A model generated the notes under the pieces. The model was not told where the DNA came from and searched no databases. It saw only the letters and a program-made list of their open reading frames with translations. From Halorubrum depositum (GTDB taxonomy: Archaea; Halobacteriota; Halobacteria; Halobacteriales; Haloferacaceae), in the NCBI RefSeq assembly GCF_007671725.1, contig NZ_VCNM01000001.1, positions 1 through 64,000 of the forward strand: a stretch of DNA of 64,000 nt, given 5' to 3'. Shown one piece after another: positions 17,562 to 24,370 of this stretch (position 1 is the stretch's first letter; each line of letters begins with the position of its first letter). The position numbers and the translations under genes are program-made.

Positions 17562-18632
17562 ATGACTCACGCGAACGACGTCGCCGTCGGCATCGTCGGA
17601 CTCGGCGGGATCGGACACCACCACGCGACGAAGCTGACCGAGCGCGACGCGAACCTCGTCGGCGGCATGGACATCGACGCCGACGCCCGGCGTCGGTTCC
17701 ACGAGGAGTTCGGCGTCCACGCGTACGAGGACGAGGCGGCCCTCTACGAGGAGTGCGACGCGGTCCTGATCACGACGCCGAACCGGTTCCACGAGGAGTA
17801 CGCGGTGTCGGCGCTGGAGGCCGGACTCGACGTGCTCTTAGAGAAGCCGCTCGCGCACACGGTCGAGAGCGCGGAGCGCATCGCGGCGGCCGCCCGCGAC
17901 GCCGAGGGGTTCTGCATGGTCGGGTTCAACAACCGGTTCGCGGAGCCGGTGCAGGTGATCAAGGGGTATCAGGACGAGGGACGGTTCGGCGAGACGACCC
18001 ACGTCGAGGCGAACTACGTCCGCCGCCGCGGGGTCCCCGGCCGCGGCTCGTGGTTCACGTCGGGCGACGTCGCCGGCGGCGGGGCGCTCATCGACATCGG
18101 CGTCCACGCCATCGACCTGGCGCTGTACTTCCTCGACCACCCGGAGGTCGTCGAGGTGTCGGGCGAGACGCGCACCGAGTTCGGGAACCGCGACGACTAC
18201 GCGTTCGTCCACATGTGGGGCGACGACAACGGCGCCGACGGGTTCGACGTCGAGGACTCGGCGTCGGCGTTCATCCGCGACGCCGACGGCAACACGGTAT
18301 CGCTGGAGGTCGCGTGGGCGACGAACCGACCGACGAACGACGAGTTCGTGATCCGGGGGACGGAGGCGGGCGCGACGTTCGACCGCGGCAGCGACGAGCT
18401 CGCGATCCACGAGGCGCGGAGCTTCGACGGCGACCAGCACCACTTCTCCGACGCCGAGGTCGAGACCCGTGAGGGCGACAGCCACGCCGCCGAGCAGGCG
18501 ACGTTCCTCGAGGCGGTCGCCGCGGGCGAGGCGCCCGCGATCAACACGGTCGACGAGGCGCTCTCCGTCCAGCGCGTCATCGACGCGATCTACCGATCCT
18601 CGGAGCGCGGCGAGGCCGTCCGCCTGGACTGA
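17562..18632 (+). CDS. Gfo/Idh/MocA family dehydrogenase
   Basis: NAD(P)-dependent sugar or inositol-type oxidoreductase of 356 residues. The N-terminal Rossmann fold has VGIVGLGGIGHHHA. The EKPLA motif with its catalytic-site Lys is at about residues 93-97. The C-terminal alpha/beta domain has GGGALIDIGVHAIDLALYFL. It follows the TPP enzyme on the same strand after a 120-base gap and may be co-regulated with it. The substrate is unknown; inositol, glucose-fructose and myo-inositol-like dehydrogenases all belong here. Confidence 0.9.
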   Translation: MTHANDVAVGIVGLGGIGHHHATKLTERDANLVGGMDIDADARRRFHEEFGVHAYEDEAALYEECDAVLITTPNRFHEEYAVSALEAGLDVLLEKPLAHTVESAERIAAAARDAEGFCMVGFNNRFAEPVQVIKGYQDEGRFGETTHVEANYVRRRGVPGRGSWFTSGDVAGGGALIDIGVHAIDLALYFLDHPEVVEVSGETRTEFGNRDDYAFVHMWGDDNGADGFDVEDSASAFIRDADGNTVSLEVAWATNRPTNDEFVIRGTEAGATFDRGSDELAIHEARSFDGDQHHFSDAEVETREGDSHAAEQATFLEAVAAGEAPAINTVDEALSVQRVIDAIYRSSERGEAVRLD

Positions 18633-18724
18633 GCGGGCGGTCGGACGGGCTGCCGGGTCGCCGCGCCGACCGCTCCCGCTATCCGAACCTATTCGGTCCT
18701 CCGGTCCCTCCTCGGAACCAATCC

Positions 18725-19945
18725 GTGACACGCGACGCCGGCCCGACCCCTCCCTCCGAACGCATCGTCAGCCTCGACGCGCTTAGAGGATTCGCCCTCC
18801 TCGGCATCCTCGTCATCAACGTCTGGGTGTTCGCGATGCCCGAGGCGTCGCTGCTGAACCCCACCGTCTACGCCGACGCCGCCGTCTACGGCGACTTCAC
18901 CGGCGCGAACTACTGGGCGTGGTTCGCCGGCCACGTGTTCGCGCAGTCGAAGCTCATCACCCTGTTCTCGGCGCTGTTCGGCGCCGGAGTCCTGCTGTTC
19001 GTCGAGAGCAAAGAGGAGAAGGGCCAGGACGCGGTCCGGCTCCACTACCGGCGGACCGCGGTGCTCATCGCGATCGGACTCGTGCACGCGTACCTGCTGT
19101 GGTACGGCGACATCCTCGTCGCCTACGGCTTCACCGGCCTGTTCCTCATCACGGTCCGCGACATGGAGGCGAAACGGCTCGCGGCGCTCGGCGGGCTCTT
19201 CCTGCTGTTCGTTCCCGCCACGGAGCTGTTTGCCGCGGTCAGCATCGGCGGCGACGCGATCGCGGCGCAGTGGGCGCCGAGCGAAGCCGCGCTGCGCCAG
19301 GAGGTGGCGACCTACCGAGGCGGCTGGCTCGAACAGATGGACCACCGTGTTCAGTCCTCCTTCGAGCGACAGACGACCGGGTTCATCGGGTCCAGCTTCT
19401 GGCGCGTCGGCGGCGTGATGCTGCTCGGGATGGCGCTGTACCGCTGGGGCGCGCTGACCGGGGAGCGCTCGGCGAGATTTTATAAACGGCTCGTCGGCGG
19501 CGGGGTCGTCGGCGTCGCGATCGTCGTCGCCGGCGTCGCCTACATCGAGGCGAACGACTGGAGCGCGGGCGCGGCGCTGTACTGGCGACAGTTCAACTAC
19601 TGGGGGAGCCTCCTCGTCGCCGGCGGCTACCTCGGGCTCGTCATGCTGTACGCGAAGCGGCGCCCCGAGGGTCCGATGACGAGGACCTTCGCCGCGGTCG
19701 GCCGGACCGCGTTCACGAACTACCTCCTCCAGACCGTGCTCGCGACCTCGATCTTCTACGGTCACGGACTCGGCCTGTTCGGCTCCGTGACCCGCGTCGA
19801 GCAGTACGGGATCGTCCTCGCGATCTGGGTCGTCCAGGTCGTGTTGTCCGTGGTGTGGCTCAAGTACTATCGGTTCGGCCCCGTCGAGTGGGTCTGGCGG
19901 ACGCTGACGTACGGCGAACGACAGCCGATGCGAAACCCGGAGTGA
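18725..19945 (+). CDS. DUF418 family membrane protein
   Basis: Integral membrane protein of 406 residues from a GTG start. The opening SLDALRGFALLGILVIN is the hallmark of the YeiB/DUF418 and acyltransferase-3-like families. About ten hydrophobic segments follow. The C-terminal DUF418 core holds GRTAFTNYLLQTVLATSIFY and GPVEWVWR. Roles of the family are unproven; transport or lipid/cell-wall acylation has been suggested. It is the last gene of a same-strand group with the TPP enzyme and dehydrogenase. Confidence 0.88.
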   Translation: MTRDAGPTPPSERIVSLDALRGFALLGILVINVWVFAMPEASLLNPTVYADAAVYGDFTGANYWAWFAGHVFAQSKLITLFSALFGAGVLLFVESKEEKGQDAVRLHYRRTAVLIAIGLVHAYLLWYGDILVAYGFTGLFLITVRDMEAKRLAALGGLFLLFVPATELFAAVSIGGDAIAAQWAPSEAALRQEVATYRGGWLEQMDHRVQSSFERQTTGFIGSSFWRVGGVMLLGMALYRWGALTGERSARFYKRLVGGGVVGVAIVVAGVAYIEANDWSAGAALYWRQFNYWGSLLVAGGYLGLVMLYAKRRPEGPMTRTFAAVGRTAFTNYLLQTVLATSIFYGHGLGLFGSVTRVEQYGIVLAIWVVQVVLSVVWLKYYRFGPVEWVWRTLTYGERQPMRNPE

Positions 19946-20078
19946 TCGAGCTATGAGGAGCGTCTCTTCGTCGATTTACCTGCAGTTCGTTCTGTTACTG
20001 CCTGCGACACGGTGAGCACCGCCAAAGCCCCGACCGCTCGCTTATAAATAGTTACCGAGAGATCGCCAGCGAACACCT

Positions 20079-20250
20079 CCAAAGCCCCAGCCGCGAGGGC
20101 TCGCGTGACTCGCTGTCGTTCGAGACGCCAAAGGCGTCTCGTGATGACGAGAGAGCGGAGCTCTCTCGAACCACGGTCCTCGGTCGCTCGTTTCACTCGC
20201 TCCCTGCGGTCCTTGCGTCGTCATGCGTCGCCCTCGCGGCTGCCCCTTTG
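20079..20250. repeat. nested palindromic intergenic element
   Basis: The outer arms are CAGCCGCGAGGGC (20088-20100) and its complement GCCCTCGCGGCTG (20230-20242). Inside are two perfect hairpins: GAGACGCC/GGCGTCTC (20122-20140) and CGAGAGAG/CTCTCTCG (20148-20168). A diverged copy of the left motif, CCAAAGCCCC, occurs also at about 20021. No credible protein is encoded, and it fills most of the gap between DUF418 and the FAH-family gene. From memory, elements with this CAAAGCCCCAGCCGCGAGGG arm recur in Halorubrum genomes; I could not verify this. It could be a non-autonomous repeat or a structured RNA. Confidence 0.75.
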
Positions 20251-20301
20251 AGTCCCGCCCCGCACCGCTCCGCAACCGCACCTCACGCCTCCCCAGCCTC
20301 G

Positions 20302-20326
20302 CCGCGGCCGCCGGTGGCGGCCGCGG
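20302..20326. repeat. perfect GC palindrome, 11-3-11
   Basis: CCGCGGCCGCC, then GGT, then GGCGGCCGCGG form a perfect inverted repeat between the nested palindromic element and the 3' end of the FAH-family gene. It could act as a terminator-like hairpin or be part of the larger repeat. Confidence 0.7.
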
Positions 20327-20407
20327 GCTCCCGCGCGCGTGCTCCTCGGCCGCGAGGCGGCCTCACAGGCACGCGCCACCGCACACTCGATTTTAAAATG
20401 TCCCCGC

Positions 20408-21127
20408 TTACGCCTCGTCGACGACCCGATTCGACAGCGTCCCGACGCCCTCGTAGGTGATCTCGACGCGCTCGCCGGGCTCGACGAGCCCCGGGTTCGC
20501 CGGGCTGCCGAAGGCGACGCAGTCGCCGGGCTCGAACGTGAACCGCTCGGAGAGGTACGAGACGATCTCGTGGGGGCCGAACAGCATCAGCTCGGTGTTC
20601 GCGTCCTGGCGCTGTTCCCCGCCGACCGTCGTCGAGATGTCGAGGTTCGTCGGGTCGACGTCGGTCTCGATCCACGGGCCGAGGGGCGCGGAGCCGTCGA
20701 ACGCCTTACGCGCGGTCCGGCCCTGCTGATCGAGCGCGTCGACGTCGTTCATGACCGTGTAGCCGCGGACGACGTCGGGGACCTCCTCGGGGTCGAGGTC
20801 CCGACAGCGCTCGTCGATGACGGCGACCAGCTCGCCGGCGTACGTCAGCTCGTCGGTCCACTCGGGGTACGCGATCGACTCGCCGTGCGCGAGCAGGCTC
20901 GCCGGCGGCTTGATGAAGAAGTCGGGTTCCTCCGGCCGCTCGTACTCCATCTGGTCGAGCGTCTCGACGTAGTTCCGCCCGACGCAGTAGAGCGCGCTCG
21001 GGTCGCACGGCGGGAGGAGCCGCCCGTCGCGGCCGACCTCGTAGCGGCCGTCGTCGGCGACGATCGTCCCGTCCTCGTAGCGTCCGGAGACCGGTCCGTC
21101 CGGCGTGAGCAGGCGTGCGAGTCGCAT
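20408..21127 (-). CDS. fumarylacetoacetate hydrolase (FAH) family protein
   Basis: Metal-dependent enzyme of 239 residues. The FAH core starts near residue 45 with YCVGRNYVETLDQ. FFIKPPASLLAHG, ELTYAGELVAVIDERC and VRGYTVMNDVDALD follow in family order. Members hydrolyse or decarboxylate acylpyruvates and related diketo acids (fumarylacetoacetate, oxaloacetate, oxopent-4-enedioate). The short length points to the acylpyruvase/bacterial FAHD1-like group. It stands alone, with its 3' end facing the palindromic element. Confidence 0.88.
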   Translation of the reverse strand: MRLARLLTPDGPVSGRYEDGTIVADDGRYEVGRDGRLLPPCDPSALYCVGRNYVETLDQMEYERPEEPDFFIKPPASLLAHGESIAYPEWTDELTYAGELVAVIDERCRDLDPEEVPDVVRGYTVMNDVDALDQQGRTARKAFDGSAPLGPWIETDVDPTNLDISTTVGGEQRQDANTELMLFGPHEIVSYLSERFTFEPGDCVAFGSPANPGLVEPGERVEITYEGVGTLSNRVVDEA

Positions 21128-21223
21128 GGCGGCACGTCCACGCGGGGGCGTCGAAAAGGCGTCGGTCCCGGTCGGTCGTCGTCGCGCTTCGTCGCAGTCA
21201 ATGGTAGTCCCGCTCAGCCGCGA

Positions 21224-21661
21224 TCAGTCGTCGTCGCGCTCGCCCGCTGTCCCGATCACGACCCCCGACCGGATCTCCAGCGCGGTCTCGTACTCCTCGC
21301 GCCGCGTCCGTCCCGACCCCGCGCGCTCGACCGCCGTCTCGTGGGCGCGTGCGACGGCGTCGCGCTCGCGGTCAGTGAGTCCCAGCCGCTCCCCCACGTC
21401 CTCCCAGTGATCGGGCTCGACGAGGAACGTCTCGCGGTCCGGCTCGGCGGCGATGCGCTCGTACCGCCGGCGGTAGTCGTCGATCCGCGGGCCGAGGTCC
21501 GCCTGCACGCGGGCGAGGAGGGCGGGGAGCCGCTCGGCGGGGACGCTGGCGAGCGCCGCCGTCTTCACGAGGGCGGGGCCGTCGATCGGGTAGTCGCCGT
21601 CCGGCGACGCCGACTCCGCACCCGGCGTCTCCGCGCCCGACGACTCCTCGTCGCCGGCCAT
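21224..21661 (-). CDS. conserved haloarchaeal protein of unknown function (DUF8048-like)
   Basis: Protein of 145 residues, last gene of a three-gene operon. A short acidic tail leads to a helical domain with PIDGPALVKTAALASVPAERLP, FLVEPDHWEDVGERLGL and TALEIRSGVVIG. I recall this pattern as DUF8048 but could not confirm it. The ATG at 21661 overlaps the stop of the preceding gene by one base, so translation is likely coupled; a longer in-frame start to 22048 would overlap that gene fully and is rejected. Confidence 0.7.
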   Translation of the reverse strand: MAGDEESSGAETPGAESASPDGDYPIDGPALVKTAALASVPAERLPALLARVQADLGPRIDDYRRRYERIAAEPDRETFLVEPDHWEDVGERLGLTDRERDAVARAHETAVERAGSGRTRREEYETALEIRSGVVIGTAGERDDD

Positions 21662-22041
21662 CAGCCGCCGGCCCGCATCGCCTTCTGCCTGTACTTCGGG
21701 AGGAGCTCCGCCAGCACTTCCGGATCGCCGACGAACTCGGCGGTCACCTCTGTGAGCTCGATCGCGGCCGCGGCCGTCACCTTCTCGGCGCTGAGCGCGA
21801 CGCGCCACCCGTCGCCGTCGACGCGAGTCGCCTCCGCCGGGTCGTCCGTGCCGACGAGCTCCCCGCCGAGGTTGACGAGGTAGTGGGCCGCGAGCCGCCG
21901 CGAGATACCGCGGTACGCGACCGTCTCGCGCTCCCATCCCTCCTCCGCGGTCGGGAGGCCGTCGCCGGGGTGGCCGTCGTCGCCCGTGTCGCTTCCCTCT
22001 CCCGCGTCGCCGTCGGCTCTCGTCTCGCCGTCCGCGGTCAT
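21661..22041 (-). CDS. MoaD/SAMP-associated protein, possible DUF1952-like partner
   Basis: Protein of 126 residues with an acidic N-terminal tail (about 35 residues) and a small alpha/beta domain (RGISRRLAAHYLVNLGGEL, GWRVALSAEKVTAAAAIELTEV). It overlaps the SAMP gene by four bases (ATGA) and is surely co-translated with it. Its own C terminus is RAGG, a diglycine end like that of ubiquitin-like modifiers. In Thermus a MoaD-related protein carries a similar small second domain fused at the C terminus (DUF1952). This gene may be the split counterpart, which is inference from context. Confidence 0.6.
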   Translation of the reverse strand: MTADGETRADGDAGEGSDTGDDGHPGDGLPTAEEGWERETVAYRGISRRLAAHYLVNLGGELVGTDDPAEATRVDGDGWRVALSAEKVTAAAAIELTEVTAEFVGDPEVLAELLPKYRQKAMRAGG

Positions 22042-22319
22042 GCGCCACCCGCGACCGGCGGGAACACCGAGAGGCGGTCGCCGTCCTCCAAGCTCGTCTC
22101 CAATCCCTCGAGGTGGAGCACCTCGCGACCGTTCTTCAGCACGTTGATCTGCGGGGCGAGGCCGCCGTCGACGATCAGGCGACCGCTCATCCCCTCGTAC
22201 TCGCCCTCCAGCTCCCGCAACACGTCCCCGACGCTCGAGCCGTCCGCGAACTCCGCCTCGACGATCTTCCCGCCGGCGGCCTCACGAAACGTCGCGAAGA
22301 ACCGCAGTTCCAGTTCCAT
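22038..22319 (-). CDS. samp3: ubiquitin-like small archaeal modifier, SAMP3/MoaD type
   Basis: Beta-grasp protein of 93 residues. It closely follows the Haloferax SAMP3 pattern as I remember it (MELELRFFATFRE start, INVLKNGREV, VFPPVAGG end). SAMP proteins are adenylated by UbaA at a C-terminal diglycine and serve in protein conjugation, molybdopterin synthesis or tRNA thiolation. Here the frame adds one Ala after the GG (codons GGT GGC GCA TGA), because the stop overlaps the next start. So the diglycine is not the very last residue and would need trimming, or a start/stop arrangement different from that in Haloferax. Confidence 0.82.
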   Translation of the reverse strand: MELELRFFATFREAAGGKIVEAEFADGSSVGDVLRELEGEYEGMSGRLIVDGGLAPQINVLKNGREVLHLEGLETSLEDGDRLSVFPPVAGGA

Positions 22320-22438
22320 ACCGGTGTATCAAGGCCCCACGGCTTAAAAACGGGCGGCTGCGGGGATCGATGCGGGGCCGACCGGATCGACCACAACGAA
22401 AAACGGCGGGTCTCTCGCGGCGAAAAACGGCGGTTCGC

Positions 22439-22822
22439 CTACAGATCCGAGAGCCGGATCCCGTCCTCGACGAGCCGGAAGTTGCGCTCGCGGCCCAGCT
22501 CGTCGCCGAGCCACTCGTGTTCGTACAGCTGACCGATCAGCTCCACGTAGAGGTTGCGCCACGCGATGGCGTAGATCGGCGACTGCCCCCACGCCCGCAG
22601 TTCGGGGACGAACTCGTGGTACGTGCTCGCCTGTTCCTCCATGCGCTCGACCGCGTCGGCGACGACCTCGGCCGCCTCCGCGGGCTCGGCGTCCTCGATC
22701 TCCTCGTTGATCCGCGACTGAATGCCGGCGATGGCGCGCCGCATGTCCTGTTCGGCGGTGCCGTCCTCCTCGGGGAGCGACTCGACGACCCCTCGGGGCA
22801 CGCCGAGCTCTATCTCTGGCAT
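22439..22822 (-). CDS. hypothetical helical protein downstream of phoU-like gene
   Basis: Protein of 127 residues from the ATG at 22822 (MPEIELGVP); an upstream TTG start is less likely. It is predicted mostly helical and acidic, with a Trp/Tyr-rich patch (AWGQSPIYAIAWRNLYVELIGQ). I do not recognise a family. It lies 40 bases after the AbrB-PhoU gene on the same strand, so co-transcription is likely. It may belong to the same regulatory unit. Confidence 0.65.
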   Translation of the reverse strand: MPEIELGVPRGVVESLPEEDGTAEQDMRRAIAGIQSRINEEIEDAEPAEAAEVVADAVERMEEQASTYHEFVPELRAWGQSPIYAIAWRNLYVELIGQLYEHEWLGDELGRERNFRLVEDGIRLSDL

Positions 22823-22862
22823 GTCCGGGACTCCGGACGGGACGGTCAAAAACCCACCCGAC

Positions 22863-23861
22863 TCACGGCGTCGGCGCGGCCTTCTGGAGGGCCGTCTCCG
22901 CGATGTTGCCGCCGTAGTCGGCCGACCGGAGCACGGAGTCGACCACGAGGCCGAGCAGCTGAGCGCGCGCGGGGTCCAGGTCGCGGAGGAGCTCGTCGAT
23001 CGCGCGGACCCGCTCGTCGATCGCCCTGACGCCGGTTCGGGCGTCGTTCGCCAGCCGCGTCGCCTCGTCGCTATCGTCGGCGAACAGCGCGTCCATCGCG
23101 GTGTCGATCACCTCGACCGCGTCGCCGTGGAGGTCGCTGACCGCCTCGACGACCTCGTCTGGGAGGGGCTCGTCGATGCTGAGCGTCAGGTGGCCGATCT
23201 TCGTCGCGTGGTCGCCGATCCGCTCCAGCTGGCGGGCGCTGGAGTGGTAGTCGAAACACTCCTCGCGCGGGAGCCCGAGCTCCTCGGCCGCCTTCGGCGT
23301 GCGCAGCGTCGCCCGGAAGATCCGGGAGACGACGAGCCACAGCCGGTCGAGGTCGTCGTCGCGACCGATCACGTCGCGGGCGAGGTCGTGGTCGAGCTCG
23401 GAGAGGGCGGCGATGGCGTCCTCCAGCATCGACAGCGAGATCAGCCGCATCCGGGTGACGGCGTTGTGGATCGACAGCTCGGAGGAGTCGAGCAGGTCCT
23501 GGATGACGACCCGGTCGCGGGTCTCCTCTAACACCTCCAGCCCGACGAGGCCCTGGACGGCCTCGCGGATCGCGGAGCGCTGCTCCGTGGTGATCTCGGC
23601 GCCCTCCAGTTCGATCACGTCGAACCCGCTGACGTACATCGTCGTCACCGCGCGGGTGAGCGCCTGTCCCGTGAGGTCGGTGACGTCGAGGGTGCCGCGG
23701 GTCCGCTCCTCCTCCGACCGCGGCGTGAGGAACAGCGAGTCGCCGTCCGGGAAGAACTCGATCTCGGTGCCGGCCTCCACGTCGTTCTCGGTCGCCCACG
23801 TCTTCGGGATCGAGACCGTGTACGTCGAGCCGCCGGTGACCTGCACCTTCCTCGTTTCCAT
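22863..23861 (-). CDS. AbrB/SpoVT-PhoU phosphate-uptake regulator
   Basis: Protein of 332 residues. The N-terminal SpoVT/AbrB swapped-hairpin DNA-binding domain (METRKVQVTGGSTYTVSIPK) is at residues about 1-45. A linker domain follows, then PhoU-type helical bundles at about 115-330 with QLERIGDHATKIGHLT, close to the PhoU metal-binding signature. Archaeal proteins of this build are annotated as phosphate uptake regulators. No pst genes are in the window, so phosphate control here is by family only. A 15-base palindrome upstream (23930-23944) is a candidate operator. Confidence 0.88.
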   Translation of the reverse strand: METRKVQVTGGSTYTVSIPKTWATENDVEAGTEIEFFPDGDSLFLTPRSEEERTRGTLDVTDLTGQALTRAVTTMYVSGFDVIELEGAEITTEQRSAIREAVQGLVGLEVLEETRDRVVIQDLLDSSELSIHNAVTRMRLISLSMLEDAIAALSELDHDLARDVIGRDDDLDRLWLVVSRIFRATLRTPKAAEELGLPREECFDYHSSARQLERIGDHATKIGHLTLSIDEPLPDEVVEAVSDLHGDAVEVIDTAMDALFADDSDEATRLANDARTGVRAIDERVRAIDELLRDLDPARAQLLGLVVDSVLRSADYGGNIAETALQKAAPTP

Positions 23862-23929
23862 GCTCCACTATCGCACACGCGCTCCCTTAAGTTTATTCAA
23901 AATATATACTATCGTCCCGTTGCCAGTAG

Positions 23930-23944
23930 ACCGTTTCAAACGGT
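23930..23944 (-). promoter_or_regulatory. palindrome upstream of the AbrB-PhoU gene
   Basis: ACCGTTT-C-AAACGGT is a perfect 7-1-7 inverted repeat. It lies about 70-85 bases before the start codon at 23861 and about 15 bases upstream of an AT-rich TATA-like stretch (23900-23910, AAATATATAC on plus). The position suits an operator or activator site; the binder is unknown. Confidence 0.5.
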
Positions 23945-24010
23945 TTTCGCACGTCTCTACTACCGAGTAACGGCTATGGGAAAAGCGTAAGACGCGGCAA
24001 CAGCCTGATT

Positions 24011-24026
24011 TATATAGGCCTATATA
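24011..24026. promoter_or_regulatory. 16-base AT palindrome with double TATA
   Basis: TATATAGGCCTATATA is perfectly self-complementary and gives TATA-like sequences on both strands. It lies midway between the AbrB-PhoU gene and tRNA-Glu. It could be a two-way promoter core or a protein-binding site. No other feature explains the about 300-base AT-richer gap (23862-24165) in which it sits. Confidence 0.4.
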
Positions 24027-24165
24027 TTTCTTTAGGGACGCTCTCGCTCGCCAGGTTTTCTCGGCTTCGACGCGGCCGAATCCGGCGACCGGATCCCTGC
24101 CGCGCCGTCCCACGGTGACGGGAGTTGAGAAGAGTTAAATCGGATGCGGCACAAGCGGAAATTGC

Positions 24166-24276
24166 GCTCGGTTGGTGTAGTCCGGCCAATCATGTTGGCC
24201 TTTCGACGGATGCGGCGCGACGGTGCGCCGGTTCGGAAGTCAGCCGACGACCAGGGTTCAAATCCCTGACCGAGCA
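24166..24276 (+). tRNA. tRNA-Glu (UUC) with a 36-base intron
   Basis: Exons fold as a 75-base tRNA: acceptor GCTCGGT/ACCGAGC, anticodon stem TTGGC/GCCGA, loop C-T-TTC-G-A, T arm CAGGG-TTCAAAT-CCCTG. The intron is 24206-24241, between positions 37 and 38. The splice site makes a textbook bulge-helix-bulge: central helix CTTT (24200-24203) with GAAG (24236-24239); bulges CGA (cut after G24205) and TCA (cut after C24241); inner helix CGGA/TTCG; and a GGCGC/GCGCC stem inside. TTAAAT at about 24136 may be its TATA box. The 3' CCA is not encoded. Confidence 0.93.
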
Positions 24277-24370
24277 CTTCTCGCGAACCCACACAGCGAG
24301 CAGCGGTGCCGTCGTCTCGTCCCCGCCTCCGAAGGGGAAGAATCACGGCGCTCGCCGACGACGCTCCGGT

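Noticed and set aside
24125-24370. N-terminal extension of the transsulfuration enzyme
   Set aside because: The extension is the tRNA-Glu gene and its flank read as protein; the true start is the ATG at 24371.
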